Shown here: one piece after another, positions 1 through 11,589 of the stretch
Layout of the letters: every line of letters starts with the position of its first letter
Position numbering within the stretch: the stretch's first letter is position 1
Source: Carnegiea gigantea
Lineage: Eukaryota; Streptophyta; Magnoliopsida; Caryophyllales; Cactaceae
Length of the DNA: 64,000 bases
Reading direction: 5' to 3'
Assembly (NCBI GenBank): GCA_029747015.1
Contig: JAKOGI010000138.1
Coordinates: forward strand, 463,501 to 527,500
Notes under the pieces: generated by a model
Seen by the model: only the letters and a program-made list of their open reading frames with translations
What the model was told of the DNA's origin: nothing
Databases searched by the model: none
Made by a program: the position numbers and the translations under genes

Positions 1-321
1 CCCATGCCATTTGTAAAATAGGGAATAGATATCATAGGCCCTTCCCCACAAGCAATTAGGTAGAGAAAGTTCATGTTTATGGTAATGGATTACTTCACTA
101 AGAGGGTAGAAGTAGAGCTAATAGTCAACATATAATAATAGAAGGCTATAAATTTCCTATAAAAAGAGCCCATAATCAGATACGAACATCCTAAGAGAAA
201 TACAATGGACAATGATAAAGAGTTCATTGGGAAAAGTGTGAAGTAATATTGCAAAGACTCAGGAATAACCATTCATACCACCTTAATTGCTAGGCCTCAA
301 ACCAATGGACAAGTAGAAGCT
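1..321 (+). pseudogene. Ty3/gypsy integrase core, left fragment of the outer element
   Basis: Frame 1 reads as a decayed retroviral-type integrase. GIDIIGP appears near base 30, MVMDYFTK near base 80, a DND-containing block (the second catalytic Asp region) near base 210, and TNGQVEA near base 300, the signature around the catalytic Glu. Several in-frame stops (for example near 19 and 58) show it is dead. The frame ends at about 321, where an LTR begins. The rest of the same integrase reappears at about 10194, so this is one gene split by a later insertion. The start of its pol lies outside the window. The family assignment rests on motif order; Tat is favoured because of the antisense coiled-coil remnant downstream at 11590-12000. 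Confidence 0.75.
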
Positions 322-2680
322 AGGAGTAAACCATGAAGATTGGAATTCCTCCAAGCTAACACCATGGTCCAAATAAGAACAATGATAACTTTTAAACATA
401 GGACTCAAAGTCTTGAAGCTCCAAGGTTATTATTGATTTGGGCCTTTAAGATCACAAGTAAGATACGAAAAAGGTGGTTAAGCAAATTAGTAGCCCTAAA
501 TGGAGATTAGCTACTCTATCCTCCCAAAACCACCTCATTAGCTCATTTTCAGTTTTCTAGGCAGAACACTTCACTTCACTTCTAGCTCAGTTATCACCAA
601 GCAAATAGGCTCTAAGTTTTATAAATTATACATGATGAAAAGCACTAGAAGTCTATTTTCAAACAAGCCATTATTCACATTGAAATTCCAAGTATTGAGA
701 AAGTTATGGACTGTTGATCGAGCAAGGGTCGGTCTAAGAGTGGAAAATGCACAATTTCAATTATGGGCCTAATTAAGGAGGATACAGCTGAGGTCTTGGA
801 GATTAATTAGCATGGGGTGATTTTACACACACAAAGGAAGATTTTTCAATTGAAGGTACCTCCATTGGTGGAGTATATCCTTCTCAAAGCTCTCTAGAAG
901 ATGGAGGATGAATCCTAAAAAATTACAACTTATCTTAATTAGAATTATCTTAGCATCTTGATTTATTTTTTTAGGATATTTTGTAAGTCCCCTATTGGCC
1001 CACTTATTGGCCCACTTGTCCCACTAATGTAATAGCTAATCCCCCTTCAATTGGGTATTTATAGACCTAATTACCTCTATAAACTTTAGACTTATTGAAT
1101 GATATGAGAGTTTGAAGCTTGATGTTTTTTCTTTAAAATCTCAAAATTTTTATCTATCGAAGGAGGGTGGTGATTTGAGTTCTTTTCTTTAATATAATCA
1201 TTGGTGTTAAGGCTTTAAAGGGTTAGAAGGTGGATTGGTTTAACCCAGTTGTGGTTTGACCTTTGCCCTAGATATATCCCTTTGATTATTTTTGGTTACT
1301 ATCTTACTCAAAATCCACCCAAAAAAAAAAAAAATCCCTCATGCTTTATGGTTGATCTTGGCTTGAGGTTGTGATCTAGTTGGATTATCATTGTTGTTTT
1401 GGGGATTTATGATCAATTGGGTGATATTCTTTAAACTCTAGAGTAGACCTATCAGTTCAGGCGGGCGGGTTAAATACAGATCGGGTGTATTTGGGTTCAG
1501 GTAAAATACAGGTCGCGTGTATTCGGGTTTGGGTAAAATATGGGTGGGTGTATTTTGGTTTTACAGGTTTCGGGTCAATTCAACGGATTTAGAGCGCTTT
1601 TTCTATAAGTTATTTTTCTTTTTTCAAATCAAAAATTTCGAATTTTTTACTCAAAATTGTCAGTATTTAATGAAAAGGCATAATAGTTGTAATTTCTATA
1701 AAGTATATTAAAAATATTCAAACTTTTTATTATAATATATGAATATCTTGTATGGTCGGGTAAAGAATTAAGCCCAATTGAGTTTTGGGTAGATCAACTC
1801 GTACATTGAAATAAGGCCAATAGCGAGTTGGCCATTTATTGGTAACCCATTTAGAGCATTTTAATGGGCTGTAGCAGTTTGACCATTAATAACATATTTA
1901 ACAATTTAATGTCTTTATTAACTAACCTACCAATGTTCAATCAGGTAAATTTTATTAATGGGCCGACCCTAATACAAATACAGCTAGTCGTTTTCCTACC
2001 ACTAGCATCATAGTTCAAGATTAGTTAGAATGAAAATAGAATAAAATTGAATAAAAGAAGTACAAGATATTATCTTGCAGTTATAATATCAAAAATTTAA
2101 ATTTTACAAAGTAATTAATTTAGAAAATAATTAGACGTATTTATTTAACTAAGTATATAATGGTGTGACTTGTGCATCTTTAATGCTTGTCTTCTTTTAA
2201 ATTAAATTTTTTTAAAAGCTTAGATAGTTATTTCATGCAATTTTATACCAATTTTTAACATTTTTTCATTTAAAAATTATGTACGATATTGTTTTCAACG
2301 AATGGAGGAAAAAAAAGGTTATTATTGTTTGATTTGTAAATATTGCAATAGTTATATAATGTCTTTTTAAGCTATTCGATAAAAATGACTAATCATTATT
2401 GTTAGAAGAGATAAATTAGAGAAAAATTTAAAACTAAGGATATAATATTTGGGTCAAGCGGGCGGGTTTGGGTTCGGGTCAGGCTTGACCAGCTAATTTG
2501 TGGGTTTTTCGGGTTCGGTGTATTTCGGGTTCAGGTTGAGAAAATCGTGTTCAAAACCCAAGATTTTCGGGCAGGTTTGGGTTGGGTTTTCGAGTCGGAT
2601 CAATTTTTGCCAGGTCTACTCTAGGGCTTTCTTTCTCAATCTTAAATATTTACTTGGCCAAAGGAAGTTACCCGTGCATA
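322..2680 (+). repeat. 5' LTR of the 322-10188 element (interrupted)
   Basis: This copy matches 4424-4522 plus 9112-10188 through many shared blocks, for example the stretch around 410-560 against 9112-9260, and a poly-A/AAATCCCTC landmark at 1320 against 10011. Without the hAT insertion it is roughly 1.18 kb. A TATA-like tatttata lies near 1064. The two LTRs differ at many positions, which marks this as an old insertion. Confidence 0.8.
1444..2618. mobile_element. hAT-type non-autonomous DNA transposon (MITE-like), 1175 bp
   Basis: The ends are inverted: the left end starts TAGACCTATCA and the reverse complement of the right end starts TAGACCTGGCA. Flanking 8-mers are ctctagag (1436-1443) and ctctaggg (2619-2626), one mismatch, which is the 8-bp duplication expected of hAT. 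The empty site is preserved in the other LTR copy near 10125 (ctcttggg). Both subterminal regions are rich in GGGT/GGGTTCGGGT repeats. No transposase is visible, so it must be mobilised in trans. Confidence 0.85.
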
Positions 2681-2683
2681 ATT

Positions 2684-2695
2684 TGGTATCAGAGC
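2684..2695 (+). other. Primer binding site, initiator-Met tRNA type
   Basis: TGGTATCAGAGC lies just after the 5' LTR end. This is the usual plant LTR-element sequence complementary to the 3' end of initiator tRNA-Met, and it fixes the LTR edge and orientation. Confidence 0.9.
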
Positions 2696-2899
2696 AAAAG
2701 GTTCTTTTATTTTGGTGAGCATCAAATCCATCCATCTTGTGTTTGATTTATTTCGATTTTAGTCCTTCATTGCTACTATTTTACCTTTACTTCCATCTCT
2801 CTCTAAGTCTCTTCTCTAAGTCTACAAAGAACCCTAATTATAGCCCAAATACATTCTGTAACACAAGCACATCCATAAAACTCACAAACGGCCTTCACA

Positions 2900-4400
2900 G
2901 TCAAAATTTTCGTAGATAGAAATTTAGCATGGCCTACCCATGCTAAGTGGCACGACCATGCCACCTTCCTGTATTGCTCATTTTAGTTCCAAAGATCTGG
3001 CACGACCCCCCGTGCCCCTGAGCACAATCGTGCCCGCTTTAGCACGCCCGTACTTCCCTTATTTCCATCCTTTTCTCCTCTTTTCGCTTTACCTACTACC
3101 AACCATGGTCCATGATGGAGATGCTTCTCAACAAGCCTATGAGATAAATAGGGCAATTGTTGAGCTTCAAGCTAAAGTAAGAAAGCTTAGCAGACAAATT
3201 GCTCAACAGAAGAAGGCCATGAAATAGCCTCCTTACTTTGATGATATTAGTTTGGATCCTACCATTCTATTTAAGATGGGTTTAAACACTTGAATATTAT
3301 TTCGAGGCTAAAGGATGTTCCCATGTAGAAAGTTTCTTGATAGCTACTCAAAAACTCTAAGACTATGACTATTATTGGTTTAATGCCTTAGGAGGGAGAG
3401 AACTCTTCAATGCAAGGCCAAAATCAAGACTTGGAGTAATCTTAAGTCACACATGGATGTAAGATTCAACTCATATCAACTCATTGAAGAATAATTCTTG
3501 GAAGAAAAATCAGTTGTTCTCTAAGAGAAGATATTGGTTCAAGATGAAAATGAGCCTATTTTGGGCTTTGATGAAGCAAGAGAAAGCTTGACTATGGATG
3601 AGAGCTCCCTTAAAACTCTCATTCAAATGGAATTTACACTAGTTCCTTCTTTTGAAGAAACTATGAAGGTTCAAGTTCAAGTTTAAGAAGAAGAAGAGCC
3701 AACCACAGTTCAAGAAGAGGCTAGGGAAGAAAATGATATCCTTTTAGATCTTGAAGAGAAAGACGTTGAATAAAATCCAACTTGGAGGTTATATTACCTA
3801 TTATCCGTCAATTTCACTCTTATCCTCTTCATTTTTCCAATTTGAGAATTAAGGTGAACATCAGTAACAAAGCTCTACTTTTATTTCAAATGAGGAAGTT
3901 AAGAAATAAAGCTATATATGATATGGATATTTGGTATCTATTTTTTGGGAGACCATTAAAATTTAGCCCCAAGATTGTTTTTCATGAGAAACCCAACTTC
4001 CATCTTCAAAATCCTCCTCAACCTCAAACCCTACAAAAATTAAAGTTTCACGAAAAAATCATTTGCCTTTCCAAACCAAATGTGAGACTCTCACCCTTGT
4101 TGACACAAAGATCAAGCGACTCCTTTTCCCTTAAAAGTAAGTCTCCATAAGTCAAGCGTGTGAATGATAAGAAAATCCCTTTTGAGATGAGTTGTGATGA
4201 GTATATTAAAATTTGCAATAGGCTAATAAATGTTGAAAAGTCCTTACATCCCATTAGAGTATCTCCTAAATCCTTCAAGAATTCATACATGTTAAGAAGG
4301 GTAGTACTCTTAGGACAATGAGTTTTCTCAAACTCAATGGATACAACAAATCATCAAGAGTGGTATACTACGATCACAAATGCAAGGATTCGAGGTCAAA
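2900..4400 (+). pseudogene. Ty3/gypsy gag and protease-end remnant
   Basis: After a leader with repeated GCACGACC/GTGCC words, a gag-like start at 3105 (MVHDGDASQQAYEINRAI) leads into a decayed capsid. Blocks equivalent to DPTLFFEWVQTLEYYFEAK, QKLKDYAYYW and KIKTWSNLKSHM can be read between 3250 and 3470 across stops and frameshifts. Near 3935-3965, WYLFFGRP resembles the LLGRP block at the end of retropepsin. From about 4000 to 4400 nothing of RT or integrase is seen. The layout matches the gag-protease-only element at 32467-37267, and the leader words are shared, so the two may be relatives. Not functional. Confidence 0.6.
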
Positions 4401-4407
4401 TCCTCTC

Positions 4408-4423
4408 AAAGGGGGAGAGGCTA
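4408..4423 (+). other. Polypurine tract before the 3' LTR
   Basis: The run aaagggggagagg abuts the second LTR copy, as expected for the plus-strand primer of reverse transcription. Confidence 0.75.
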
Positions 4424-5879
4424 GTGAAGTGCAAACCACAGAGATTAGAATTTCCTCTAAGCTAAAATTATGGTCCAAATAAGAACAACAATAACCTTTG
4501 AAAGTAGGATTCAAAGTCTAAATGTAACACCCCTAGCCCCTAGGGTCAGGAGCGTTACGTTTTCTTACGTCTTACTTAATTTTTGGGATGAAACGGACAA
4601 AGTTTCCCCCAAAAAATAACCGTTTTTAGGCTAAAAGCCTTACAATAATCCCTTGCAAATTAACGGAAGCGCATAACATTTAAAAGAAGCTCAATCGCCA
4701 CATGTCGGAGTTCATAACTGAACGAGCCACCCGCTCGAAGTACACCAAATAGAATAGTTCTTTAATACAGGAAAAGTAAAAGACACAACTCAACGGTCTA
4801 CGCAACCGCAGTACTGGGGTTTACATCCCAAAACACAGCTAATTTTAAATAAAGACATCCAACTAATCAGATGGTTGGTTCACACGGCTATACAGAGCGA
4901 CTCATAAACAATATGCATTATATGAGTTAGAAAACTTAGTTTACAACAATTACAAACTAGGAATACGTTAAATCACATCGTTAAACACATGAATCTACTT
5001 CTATATGGCACACATGACTCTTTTTCAAGTAGGGGTAGACTCCAGCTCGCGTAAATAGCTTGACTTCCACCTGTCATAGCAAAAGCCTGGGGGAAAAAGG
5101 GGAAAGAATAATAGGTTGAGCAGCCACACGCTCAGTGAGAATTCCCCTACTCCTTAAAACTAAAACAGTTACAGGCAATAATACTAATAATAGCCACATA
5201 TCATGCATTCATACTTTACTATAATATTAGGCAATCAAGTCCCTAAGGAGGGATTACCACTCATGTACGTTACGCTAGCCCCTCAACTCATTCCTAGGCC
5301 CTTAATGACCATCCTTCCTTTCTAACTGGCATTCAAGCACATAATCATGTAACACAAGAACGAATATTATGCTTTCAAACACATTTGGGAAAAACATAGT
5401 GACTCACATATGGCAAGAGCTTACAAGTCATGCAAGCTTCTTTAAAACTTGCAACTTTTCTAAAAACTCATGAGACATTGAAATTGGTAAGAAGAGCTTT
5501 GCAAGAAACATTCTTTCTTAAGAAATGCACCATTAAAAACTTAAATGTTCATTGCATTGCTAGGATGGAACCAACTACACTTGAAATTCATGTAAATTAC
5601 ATTCAGAATACATTCATAAAATATATGCAGGTTACGTGCATTTAAAAGCTTTCTTATTTTCTTAAAAACGCCTTACTTGGCCTCTTAAGGCTCGTATTCC
5701 TTTTAAAAGAAAGTCCTTTTTTCACTTATTAGAAACTTACTCATAGCATAAAAACATCTTATTGTGCTGGCTAGGGAGGTCAACACCGCCCTTAAGTGAG
5801 ATCGTCACTCTTAATCTACATTATCACAATATATACTTATCTTTTAGCCAAAATGCTTCTTAGTAGAGCAACTCTAATA

Positions 5880-6175
5880 TCGATACTGTCCTCTGTGGGG
5901 CAACAGCTCGCACCAAGATAATCATATCATGAGTCCAGTCCTCCTCAAGGTTTTCTTACGCGTCACACATCATAACTTATCTGGGGAACAACTCACACCA
6001 AGATAGTTCATATCTTGAGTTCAGTTCCCAGGAACAACTCACACCAAGATAATTCATATCTTGAGTCCAGTTCCTAACATTTCTTTAAGGGGAAACAGCT
6101 CACGCCATCTTTGCGTCCAGTTTCCAGGAACAGCTCACACCAAGATAACTCATGTCTTGAGTCTAGTTCCTACCC
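5880..6175. repeat. Imperfect repeats of about 40 bp within the solo LTR
   Basis: A unit reading roughly aacaactcacaccaagata followed by ttcatatcttgagtccagttcc recurs about five times with substitutions and one truncated copy near 6090. Confidence 0.75.
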
Positions 6176-6239
6176 TCTGGCCAATTGCCTAGCACTTTCT
6201 TAGCCTTTAAAGTCGTATTTCATATTTCTTTTTCAAATG

Positions 6240-6960
6240 CTTACTTTGTTGAAAACTTACTTTTTAACAAAACGACTATAATCTTTCTAAATGCTTATAG
6301 CCCATTTCGTTTTTAATTTAAAAACTTCTTATAGACATACTAACTTGTAAAACGACTTTAGTTTAACTTTAAAAGCTTCGTATAAACGTAATACATCTGT
6401 TAACACGTAAATCAACTTCGTAAATGACTTAAAAGCTTCATATAGACGTGATAGGTTTATTAACATGTAAATCAACTTCCTTTGAAACTTAAAAGCTTCT
6501 TAAAAGCGTAATAAGCTTGTTAAATCGTAAAACGATTTCGTTTCTAACTTAAAAGTTTCGTATAAATGTAACACGACGACTAACTCACAAAATGACTTCG
6601 TTTTTAACTTAAGAAACTTCTTATAGACGTAAAACGTTTGCTAGTTTGTAAAACGACTTCATTTCTAATTTAAAAGCTTCGTATAAATGTAAGATATTTA
6701 TTAACTCGTAAAATGACTTTCTTTTAGACTTAAAAGCTTCTTATAAAGGCAATAAGTTGGTTAATACTTAAAATGACTTCACTTTAAACTTAAAAGTTTT
6801 TTTATAAACGTAACATGTTTACTAAATCATAAAACGACTTAGTTTCTAACTCTTTATAAACGTAAAACAATTGTTAACTCATAAAAACGACTTCATTTTT
6901 TAGCTTAAAAGCTTCTTTTAAACGTAATACATTTGCTAAATCGTATATCAAAACTCAATG
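6240..6960. repeat. Tandem array with about 60-bp period within the solo LTR
   Basis: A unit containing cttaaaagcttcgtataaacg, a taactcgtaaaacgacttcg block and a spacer recurs at close to 60-bp steps (about 6371, 6432, 6492, 6551, 6611, 6671, 6731, 6791, 6847, 6906). There are about 10-12 diverged copies. No coding potential is seen. Confidence 0.8.
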
Positions 6961-8892
6961 GAGACTTAAGTAAGCAAAACGCATGCAAATAAGCTAAGTT
7001 TCATACTTAGCACCTTAAGGTGCTCTTCTTCGGGTCGTTTAAATCCTTTTAAACTTAAGGAGAAGTCGTATACAAACCAAAGCCTTAAGTATGTTCAAAT
7101 CCACTTTTAGTTCACTTTTTAAACTTCCTAAACCTATCGACTATTCAGTCGAGTCACTAACTGAATAGTTCGACAATTTAGGATTTCTTATAGGCTACAA
7201 ACATTTTCATAAACTACCAGACAATTGGTAAGTACTCAGAAGCATTCGAAATTATGAAAACATGCATTTAACAATCTTTCTTAAACATGTTTGGATTTCG
7301 AAAACTATTCACTTAATGTCACTTAACACATTGAGGGAAAAGGGGATTCACACATAGCACATTCATACACTTCATATCACCATTCATTAAGCCACACATG
7401 GCCTCGTAATCCACACGATTGCGGCAATTCACAACCCTATCTTCCTCCTCACACAGCACCAACCACAAGAGCCTCAAACCACTCAATAGTTCCACCTCAA
7501 ACCATCCAACTACCAAGCTCGATTCAATATTGACATATACAAACCAATAATACATAGAACTATCATAAATAAGTATGACATTCATGCTTAATAGTCAACT
7601 TAGAATTTTAGCGTATACTAAGCTGATACAAATAGAGACTTCAAGCGACATTTACTTTCTAGTTTGTAAACCAATGATCATAGGCATAATATTTCGTTGC
7701 AACTCCCACAAATAAACTGTTGACGCACCCAAACTGATTTAGCCATGACCCTTTAAACATTATTCAGTTCATTCCATAATCATTTCAATCACTCGGCTAG
7801 CATCCTTAGGCTTCAAGCACAATTTAACCAATAACTGATAAATTAATCACGCTATGACAACATCCTTTTGTTAAGCATTTCTCCAATCTGTCAGGTTATT
7901 AAAATTCTGCATCAATCCGACATGCATTTAACCTAGATCAATTCCGAACTTATAAATTGTCAATATGAATACTAATTCACCCAACATGATTTCCACGCTC
8001 AACTTCAACATATTCTAGCTAACAGCGATAAAAACGTTGAAATTATTAGTAACTTAGGAGGAAAGGAGCCCTCACCTTGAACCCAAGTTAGAGGCTCGAT
8101 TCACGGTTGTGGACACAACTTTAGGGGCTCAAATAACTCCACTTTCTGACCTTGCCCAGTGCTCAAACGAGCAGCACGCTATTCACACCCAAATTCCCAA
8201 AATTCGAACCCTAGAACAAGCCTAAATTCGGTTATCAACTTGATATTGAATTGGGTGTTTGTAGATACGAACTCTCACCCCAATTTATAGAAGCTTGAAA
8301 GCAACTAGAAGGTAAATTGCATGGCCTTACCTGGGCACGCCTTCAAGCTTCAATTTGACGCCTAAACTGCTTGAAACAGGTTTGGATTTTGCTCTGAATT
8401 TCAGCCCAAATTCGCACGAATTGATACTAGCTTAGAGGGTGGTCGAATGGGTGGGGTTTTGCAGTTGTGGGTGGCAGAAATCGGCTACCCAATTGAGTTT
8501 TGGAGCCGCGTTAATGGAGGAGGAGAGGAGAAGAGGAGGACGGGCAGTAGAGAGAGCAAGAGAGAGACTGTCAAGGGGGGGTCGCGCATGAGGAAGAAGG
8601 AGAAGGGGTTTCGCGCAATTTACCAAAATGCCCTCCCTCACTTTATTTTTTTGTCCCAAACTGAGTCATATTCGATACCGCTAGTATAATTCGTAACCTG
8701 AATTCTAAACCCAAATCGATAATATAATCTTTCATCAGTTATTCAATCCCAAATCTATCTAGGTTCGATTTAATAACATCGAACTACTTCTAAGATTGAC
8801 GACCTAATCGTATTCGAGTTCCTAATCGATTTAATACTCATTAATTACCGTTACTAACGCTTATTAAAAAATCATCGAAAGATTTTCAAAAC

Positions 8893-8959
<67 letters not shown>
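8893..8959. repeat. (TAA)n microsatellite
   Basis: An uninterrupted trinucleotide run of about 22 units lies inside the solo LTR. Confidence 0.95.
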
Positions 8960-8960
<1 letters not shown>

Positions 8961-10193
8961 GTGACAATAAAATCCTTTTTTTAATAAAATTATTCTTCAC
9001 ATAGGCACATCAACAATAATTTAATTTGTATAATTTTTAAAAATACGAATTTTATAATGTAAGGAGGCAATATAATCAACTTAACGTAATATAACGAACG
9101 TGGGCGTAACACTTAAAGCTCTAAGGTTATTATTGATTTGAGGCCTTTAACATCACAAGTAAGATAGGAAAAGGGTCGTTAGGCAACTTAGTAGCCCTAA
9201 ATAAGGAGATTAGCTACTCTATCCTCCCAAAACCACATCATTACCTCATTTTCAGTTTTCTGGGTGGAACACTTCATCTTACTTCTAGCACCGTTTTGAC
9301 CAAGAATGTGGGCTCTAATTTTTGTAAATTATACATGGATGGAAAGCCCCAAAAGTATATTTTTGTAGCAAGCCTTGAATCATGTTTAAACACTAAGTAT
9401 TAATAAATTTATGGACTGTTAACCGAGCAAGGGTAGGTCTAGGGCTGGAAAATGCACACTTTTAATTATGGGCCTAGTTGAGGAGGATACAGTTGAGATC
9501 TTAGAGATTAATTAGCATGGGTGATTTTACACACAAAAAGAAAGATTTTCCAATTGACGGCACCTCCATTGATGGAGTATAACCTTCTCAAAACTCTCCA
9601 GAAGATGAAAGATGAATCCTGAAAAATTACAACTCATCTTAATTGGAATTATCTTAGCATCTTGATTTATTTTTCTAGGATATTTTGTAAGCCCCCTATT
9701 GGCCCACTTGTCCTACTAATGTAATAGCTAATCTCCATCCAATTGGGTATTTATAAACTCAATCATCTCCATGAACATTCGGACTTGTTAAATAATATGA
9801 GAGTTTGAAGCTTGGTGTTTTTTCCCTTAAAATTTCAAAGTTTTTATCTCTCTAAGGAGAGTGGTGATTTGAGTTCATCCGTTTAATCTAATGCTTGGTG
9901 CTAAGGCCTTGGAGGGTTGCAAGGTTGGTTGGTTTAATCTAGGTGGTGGTTTTCCTTTAGCCTAGATATCCCTTTGATTATTTTTGATTACTAGCTTACT
10001 CAAAATCCACAAAAAAAAAAAAAATCCCTCTTGCTTGATGGTTGATCTTGGTTTGAGGCTGTGGTTTTGTTGGATTATCATTGTTGTTTTGGGGCTTTGT
10101 GAGCAATTGTGTTATATTTTTTAAGCTCTTGGGCTTTCTTCCTCAATCTTAAACACTTATTTGGCCAAAGAAGTCACCCATGCATCATAAGCT

Positions 10194-11240
10194 CATCATC
10201 TAAGATTTGAGGAAGAAAACGGAGGGAGCAAGAGGAACATGGGTGGATGAACTCTTACGCACTCTGATCCATCAAAATAGCTACCAAAACTTCAACTCAT
10301 CAAACACTTTGTGTGCTGATCTACGGTTTGAAGCTTTGATACGTGTAGATGCTGGGAGTAATAGCATGAAGGTACAAGGCTACATACCACACCAGAAACA
10401 AATAGGCACAAATAAAAGCCTTAGACTTATTGTTGAGACCAGGGAAGAAGCTGCATACAGAACACAACTTTACGAAGCAAGAACCATATGGCATATAATA
10501 GAAGGATGCATTATCACCCGCTAAACTTAGGTGATTTAGAACTGAGAAGTATAAAAGCAGTGGGTAAGCATCTAGTAAATTGGGAATGACCATACTTCTA
10601 GGGCTGAGTAGAAAAATCTGAAATCGAAAAATGGATTAACTGGATCGATTTTTCAAAAAAAATTCATTTTGGTGCAGTTTCGGCTTCAGTTTTGGTTCTA
10701 CCGTTTGAAAATCGGTTAACCGACGTTTAATCAAAACCAAAACTTCATTTTTTAAAAAAAATAATTGATCTACATTAATCAATGTAGACTTTAAAATTAT
10801 AAAAAGATAAGGCCAAATATACAATAATATGTAAATTAATATTTGGTGTCATAAATAGTCAATTTAGATAAAAAAGAATCGAAATTAAAAATTAACAATT
10901 TAAATCAACGGTTAACTGATAACCAAACCGAAAATTTGGTTAACCGAACGGAAAAATTAGTTTTTTTTGGGTTTTGGTTATGGTTCATAAATTTTTGAAC
11001 TAAAAAATTTGGTTAACTGAAAACCAGTTAACTGAAAGTTTCAGTTCGATTATTGGCAACCAAATTTCCAGTTAACCGATTTTCAGTTGCCCGAATTTTT
11101 GATTAATTGGTTTCGATAACCCCTACATACTTCATTCTTAAAGAAGTCTTTCCAGGTACATGTAGGCTTCTCGCCTTGGGGAGCTAGGAGGTACCAAATA
11201 ATTGCCATGTGGACGACCTCAGACTTTTTATGCAAAAGAC
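10194..11240 (+). pseudogene. Ty3/gypsy integrase C-terminal part, right fragment of the outer element
   Basis: Reading from 10207 gives EGARGTWVDELL, the block that follows the catalytic Glu in gypsy integrases, then FEALIRVDAGS, VQGYIP and ETREEAAYRTQLYEARTIW up to 10524. A GDLELR block and a damaged NWE-GPY motif (Gly codon now a stop) sit at 10530-10600, before a hAT insertion. After that insertion, from 11126, come a KEVFPGT-like block and a terminal VDDLRLF-like block ending near 11230. This is the continuation of the fragment at 1-321. Stops and indels make it inactive. Confidence 0.75.
10599..11125. mobile_element. hAT-type MITE, 527 bp, with perfect 8-bp target duplication
   Basis: Flanks catacttc (10591-10598) and catacttc (11126-11133) are identical. 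The left end starts TAGGGCTGAG; the reverse complement of the right end starts TAGGGGTTATCG. Many GGTTAACCGA-like words in both orientations fill the subterminal regions, a common hAT MITE feature. Removing the element restores a continuous reading of the integrase GPY region. Confidence 0.88.
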
Positions 11241-11589
11241 ATACACCAAAAGCTGCTATAGTTTAGACATAGGTCTTTCTGATTCTTGCATATGGTTAGA
11301 AATATGCAATTAGGCTGAGAACTTTGTATCGCTATGGAGTTGACATCTTAATTAATAAAGCGGCTTTATAATTCCTATGCACCCTATTTTATGCTTGTGA
11401 ATAGTTTAGTTAGAGTATGAACTGTCTGATTAAGTCATAAAAGCAAAACCATTCCTGAGAAATAAGTCCAAAGATTTAGTGAAAGAATTGCTCATAGTCC
11501 TATGAAATCAAGATGTATTAAGGAATGATTTTTTGTGTTTTTTGGTTGATGCACGTAACATGAAAGTCAATACTCTTCATTAAATGAAC
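11241..11589. other. Non-coding 3' part of the outer gypsy element
   Basis: The sequence follows the end of the integrase reading. I see no gene, repeat or signal in it. Confidence 0.4.

Larger units (their letters stand above)
4523..9111 (-). mobile_element. Solo LTR, about 4.6 kb, Tekay/Del-like chromovirus type
   Basis: On the minus strand the insert starts TGTTACGCCC and ends GGGGTGTTACA, the TG...CA form of an LTR. Flanks are ctaaa (4518-4522) and cttaa (9112-9116), a 5-bp duplication with one mismatch that fits the empty-site sequence in the other LTR near 410. There is no primer site, polypurine tract or coding sequence, so this is a solo LTR left by LTR-LTR recombination. Very long LTRs ending in this way are typical of Tekay/Del elements; that family call is inference. 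Small reading frames in it, such as at 8432-8689, are not supported as genes. Confidence 0.7.
322..10188 (+). mobile_element. Degenerate non-autonomous Ty3/gypsy-like LTR element with nested insertions
   Basis: The two copies of a direct repeat (322-2680 and 4424-10188, each interrupted by a younger insertion) flank about 1.7 kb of internal DNA that starts with a Met-type primer binding site and ends with a polypurine tract. Flanking bases share aagc(t) at about 317-321 and 10189-10193, a likely 5-bp target duplication, and the outer integrase reading resumes directly after it. The exact edge is uncertain by 1-2 bases because the 5' LTR no longer starts with TG. The internal region shows only gag and a protease-end trace, with no RT, RNase H or integrase, so it was probably mobilised by partners. 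Confidence 0.8.
4424..10188 (+). repeat. 3' LTR of the 322-10188 element (split by a solo LTR)
   Basis: The repeat starts TGAAGTGCAAACC, runs to 4522, is interrupted by a 4.6-kb insertion, and resumes at 9112 to end near tgcatca at 10187. Its uninterrupted parts align with the 5' LTR and lack the hAT element found there, so the hAT insertion happened after this retrotransposon inserted. Confidence 0.8.

Noticed and set aside
2500..2718. Frame of 72 codons spanning the hAT right end and LTR end
   Set aside because: It crosses the transposon boundary and the primer binding site, so it cannot be one gene.
8432..8689. Opposing reading frames of 75-80 codons inside the solo LTR
   Set aside because: They overlap on opposite strands in a purine-rich stretch, with no domain and inside an LTR.
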